NCBI GenBank assembly: GCA_002293545.1 | Contig: DBDL01000163.1 | Coordinates: forward strand, 1 to 9,021 | DNA: 9,021 bases | From: Lachnoclostridium sp. UBA933 | GTDB taxonomy: Bacteria > Bacillota > Clostridia > Lachnospirales > Lachnospiraceae | Direction: 5' to 3' | Shown: positions 6,852 to 9,021 of the stretch, piece by piece | How the letters are laid out: the number at the start of each line of letters is the position of its first letter | Numbering within the stretch: the first letter of the stretch is position 1 | Notes under the pieces: model-generated | The model's database searches: none | Told to the model about the DNA's origin: nothing | Seen by the model: the letters and a program-made list of their open reading frames with translations, nothing else | Made by a program: the position numbers and the translations under genes

Positions 6852-6895
6852 AAAAACAGGAAAAGGAACAGCAACAATCAAAAACGGAACAAGCA
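6797..6895 (+). repeat. A-rich, T-poor spacer with short imperfect repeats
   Basis: This 99-base gap has only six T on the plus strand and is dominated by A. AAAACAGGA occurs at 6798-6806, 6827-6835 and 6853-6861, and ACAATCAAAA at 6821-6830 and 6874-6883. The frame of hflX stays open through the whole spacer after its TAG, up to and through the aminotransferase gene. The spacer cannot form strong hairpins, so it holds no intrinsic terminator. I see no good promoter in it. Confidence 0.6.
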
Positions 6896-6919
6896 ATGAT
6901 ACTAAGAATGGAGAATATT

Positions 6920-7987
6920 ATGCTAAATATCAAAACAACGAAAACAACAAACCCGAAACCGCTGCCGGAAGCGGATAATCCGCTGACATTCGGAACGATT
7001 TTTACGGATCATATGTTTATGATGAATTATGAAACAGGGAAAGGATGGTTTGATCCGCGTATTGTACCGTATCAGCCGCTGAATCTGGATCCGTCTACCA
7101 TGGTATTTCATTATGCGCAGGAAGTATTCGAGGGATTGAAGGCATACAAAACAAAAGAGGGCGGAACTCTTTTATTCCGTCCGGAAAGAAACGCAAAGAG
7201 AGCAAATGATTCAAACCGCCGCGTTTGCATACCGGAAGTGCCGGAGAAAGATTTTATACAGGCAATCCGTGAGCTTGTAAAGCTTGACGAAAAATGGATA
7301 CCGGAAAAGGAAGATACCTCTCTTTATATCCGTCCGTTTTTCATTGCAACCGATCCTTTTTTAGGAGTACGTCCGTCGCATACATATTTATTTATCATTA
7401 TATTATCGCCGGTCGGTGCTTATTATCCCGAAGGGCTGAACCCGATTAAAATATGGGTTGAAGAAAAATATGTAAGAACAGTGAAAGGTGCGATCGGAGA
7501 TTCAAAAGCCGGCGGGAATTATGAGGCATCTCTCCTGGCACAGGTAAAAGCAAAGGAAGAGGGGTATTCGCAAGTGTTATGGCTTGATGGAATCGACCGT
7601 AAGTATGTCGAAGAAGTCGGCGCTATGAATATTTTCTTTAAAATAAAAGGAAAAATCATCACACCGGAACTGTCCGGCAGCATACTGCCCGGAGTTACGA
7701 GGGATTCTGTAATCACTCTTTGCAAAGACTGGGGTTTGCCGGTAGAAGAAAGAAAGATATCGATCCTTGAAATTGCCGAAGCACAGGAAAAAGGAACATT
7801 GGAGGAAGTGTTCGGAACGGGTACGGCAGCGGTAATTTCACCGGTAGGATCATTGAAGTGGGAAAAAATGATCATTGAAGTGCAAGACGGGAAAATCGGT
7901 GATTTGAGCAAACGGTTGTACGATACCCTAACCGGAATCCAATTGGGAAGAGTAAAAGACGAGCATGGATGGACCGTGAAAGTCTGA
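6920..7987 (+). CDS. ilvE: Branched-chain amino acid aminotransferase
   Basis: A PLP fold-type IV transaminase that interconverts Leu, Ile and Val with their 2-oxo acids using glutamate/2-oxoglutarate, the last step of branched-chain amino acid synthesis. The 355-residue protein aligns along its full length with the Bacillus-type enzymes as I recall them. It has LTFGTIFTDHMFMM (22-35), YQPLNLDP (51-58), VFEGLKAY (69-76), SLYIRPF (134-140), and GDSKAGGNY with the PLP lysine K196. It also has QVLWLDG, EEVGAMN with E232, and FGTGTAAVISPVG (298-310). Three in-frame ATGs exist at 6896, 6908 and 6920. The last is preferred because GGAG lies 6 bases upstream and the N-terminus then fits the family. 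It lies 123 bases after hflX with no other branched-chain biosynthesis gene nearby and no T-box leader visible. Confidence 0.95.
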   Translation: MLNIKTTKTTNPKPLPEADNPLTFGTIFTDHMFMMNYETGKGWFDPRIVPYQPLNLDPSTMVFHYAQEVFEGLKAYKTKEGGTLLFRPERNAKRANDSNRRVCIPEVPEKDFIQAIRELVKLDEKWIPEKEDTSLYIRPFFIATDPFLGVRPSHTYLFIIILSPVGAYYPEGLNPIKIWVEEKYVRTVKGAIGDSKAGGNYEASLLAQVKAKEEGYSQVLWLDGIDRKYVEEVGAMNIFFKIKGKIITPELSGSILPGVTRDSVITLCKDWGLPVEERKISILEIAEAQEKGTLEEVFGTGTAAVISPVGSLKWEKMIIEVQDGKIGDLSKRLYDTLTGIQLGRVKDEHGWTVKV

Positions 7988-8030
7988 GATAAAAGATTAT
8001 TGGGATAAGCAAGAATAAACAAGAACTGCA

Positions 8031-8036
8031 TATAAT
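8031..8036 (+). promoter_or_regulatory. Possible -10 element before the deacetylase gene
   Basis: A perfect TATAAT stands 31 bases before the start at 8068, in the 80-base gap after the aminotransferase. There is no good -35 at 16-18 bases (AGCAAG at 17). TTGGGA at 8000-8005 is 25 bases away, which is too far. A TG lies two bases upstream of the box rather than the one needed for an extended -10. It may allow separate expression of the deacetylase. Confidence 0.3.
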
Positions 8037-8067
8037 GTTTAGAGAGTAAAATGGAAGAGTGGTTACT

Positions 8068-8880
8068 ATGAGAAAAACATTATATGTAGTTTTTGCATGT
8101 TGTCTAAGCTTGCTTATCATATATACACTGATTATCAATGTAAATGAAAAAAGTACGAGCAGAAGGACTTATGTCCCTACTGCTCAATTTTTGCTTAGAG
8201 TACAGGAAGAAAACCGTCAGGAACAATTGCACGGAGGAATCGGAGAGGAAACCGAAAAAACGGCATATCTGTCTTTTGACGACGGTCCGAGCGAAGTGAC
8301 ACCGGCTGTTTTGGATACGTTAAAGGAAAAGGAGGTAAAGGCTACCTTTTTCTTATTGGGCAATGAGATTACCCCGGAGAGAGAAGATATTGTGAAACGT
8401 GAGATGGCGGAAGGGCATACAATCGGAGTTCATACACAAACGCACAAAAGAAACATTTATGGCTCTTATGACAGTTTTTTTGAGGATTTTGACGCTGTCC
8501 AGGAAAGAATCAGGCAAGTTACCGGGGAAGAAGCAAAAGTGCACCGTTATCCTTGGGGAAGCACGACCGGTTTATTACGGCCTTTATTTCATCGGGTGAC
8601 GGCGGAGCTGCAATCAAGGGGGGTACAGAGCTATGACTGGAATGCTTCCGGAGAGGATTCCCTGAGTGACGGAATCGGAGGGGCTCAGATCAAGGCAAAT
8701 GTAAAAAAACATTACGGACTTTATAATGAACCGATTATTTTGCTCCATGATTCCAATGTCAATAAAAATACGGCATTGATTTTAGGGGAAATTATTGATA
8801 TGCTAAGAGAGGATGGATATCAGTTTGATACTCTTGAAAACAGAGATCCTTATTTAACACCGGAAGAATGGAGAAAATAG
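8068..8880 (+). CDS. Membrane-anchored NodB-domain polysaccharide deacetylase (carbohydrate esterase 4)
   Basis: This family removes N-acetyl groups from cell-wall or surface glycans, in Firmicutes most often from peptidoglycan GlcNAc, which protects against lysozyme. The 270-residue protein has an uncleaved-looking N-terminal membrane anchor (about 4-24), a short linker, and one NodB domain (about 66-258). The five motifs are present: SFDDGPS with the catalytic base D71 and metal ligand D72, HTQTH with ligands H122 and H126, RYPWG with R160, DWNASGED (190-197), and LLHDS with H227. The start at 8068 has GGAAGAG 8 bases upstream; an in-frame GTG at 8059 would add three residues and overlaps that site. 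A zinc-ribbon gene follows after 15 bases. The exact substrate is inferred from the family; xylan or chitin deacetylase activity cannot be ruled out. Confidence 0.92.
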   Translation: MRKTLYVVFACCLSLLIIYTLIINVNEKSTSRRTYVPTAQFLLRVQEENRQEQLHGGIGEETEKTAYLSFDDGPSEVTPAVLDTLKEKEVKATFFLLGNEITPEREDIVKREMAEGHTIGVHTQTHKRNIYGSYDSFFEDFDAVQERIRQVTGEEAKVHRYPWGSTTGLLRPLFHRVTAELQSRGVQSYDWNASGEDSLSDGIGGAQIKANVKKHYGLYNEPIILLHDSNVNKNTALILGEIIDMLREDGYQFDTLENRDPYLTPEEWRK

Positions 8881-8895
8881 AAAGGAGTGTAAAAG

Positions 8896-9021
8896 ATGGA
8901 ATATTGTAAAAAATGTGGAGCAGAGATCAAGACAGGCAGCAGGTTCTGTCCTGCTTGCGGAGAAGAGGTCGGGTATCGGAACGGAGAAACGGCTTCGGGG
9001 AACGGTATGGAAACATCACCT
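8896..9021 (+). CDS. Zinc-ribbon protein, N-terminal part (3' end outside window)
   Basis: The first 42 residues are visible, starting at an ATG with AAAGGAGTG 6 bases upstream. Residues 4-21 form a four-cysteine zinc ribbon: C4-x2-C7, then C18-x2-C21 in FCPACG. A hydrophilic Gly/Ser/Glu-rich linker follows. In clostridia such an N-terminal ribbon is commonly attached to a membrane segment and a variable extracellular or cytoplasmic domain, so the function depends on the missing part. The gene begins 15 bases after the deacetylase stop, which suggests co-transcription. Confidence 0.85.
   Translation, partial: MEYCKKCGAEIKTGSRFCPACGEEVGYRNGETASGNGMETSP

Noticed and set aside
6797..6919. Attenuator or T-box leader for the aminotransferase gene
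   Set aside because: There is no terminator hairpin, no T-box sequence and no run of Leu, Ile or Val codons. The A-rich sequence cannot fold strongly.
8059..8061. GTG start for the deacetylase
   Set aside because: It overlaps the GGAAGAG site that serves the ATG at 8068 and adds only three residues.
7519..8138. Minus-strand open frames of 170 and 88 codons over the end of ilvE and the following gap
   Set aside because: They are antisense to well-supported genes, lack good start signals, and give compositionally odd translations rich in Ser, Pro and Phe.

Overview
The window looks like chromosomal DNA of a low-to-mid G+C Firmicute, most likely a gut-type clostridium of the Lachnospiraceae sort. 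The reasons are strong AGGAGG-like ribosome binding sites before nearly every gene, a two-protein-type bacterial tyrosine kinase with a Tyr-Gly-Lys tail, an L,D-transpeptidase of the clostridial PG-binding/YkuD layout, an AprX-like subtilase, and a branched-chain aminotransferase very close to the Bacillus/Clostridium type. The taxon is an inference from protein style; no rRNA or other marker is present. There are no tRNA or rRNA genes, no CRISPR array, no insertion sequence and no integrase.

Layout. (1) Positions 1-3177, plus strand: the 3' end of an exopolysaccharide/capsule operon. It holds the tail of a CpsD-like tyrosine kinase, the membrane enzyme that loads the first sugar phosphate onto undecaprenyl phosphate, and a membrane-anchored L,D-transpeptidase. 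(2) Positions 3208-4089, minus strand: a compact, signal-less subtilisin-family protease that converges on the transpeptidase gene. (3) Positions 4120-4282: a divergent intergenic region with a good sigma-A promoter for the rightward genes, a 16-base palindrome, and a weak leftward promoter candidate. (4) Positions 4283-9021, plus strand: a TPR lipoprotein, the ribosome-splitting GTPase HflX, branched-chain amino acid aminotransferase, a membrane-anchored NodB-type polysaccharide deacetylase, and the start of a zinc-ribbon protein. Spacings are 35-123 bases except before the last gene (15 bases). No convincing terminator lies between these genes, so they may be partly co-transcribed, with possible internal promoters before hflX and the deacetylase.

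How they work together. The left block is about surface glycan: the kinase controls polymer assembly, the glycosylphosphotransferase starts each repeat unit, and the transpeptidase probably crosslinks or modifies peptidoglycan. The deacetylase and the TPR lipoprotein on the right also act outside the membrane, while HflX and the aminotransferase are housekeeping cytoplasmic enzymes. I do not see a convincing undescribed system. The best second looks are the palindrome between the divergent genes, the A-rich T-poor spacer and small ORF between hflX and the aminotransferase, the transpeptidase at the end of the glycan operon, and the strong contrast between abundant CCGG and nearly absent GGCC.
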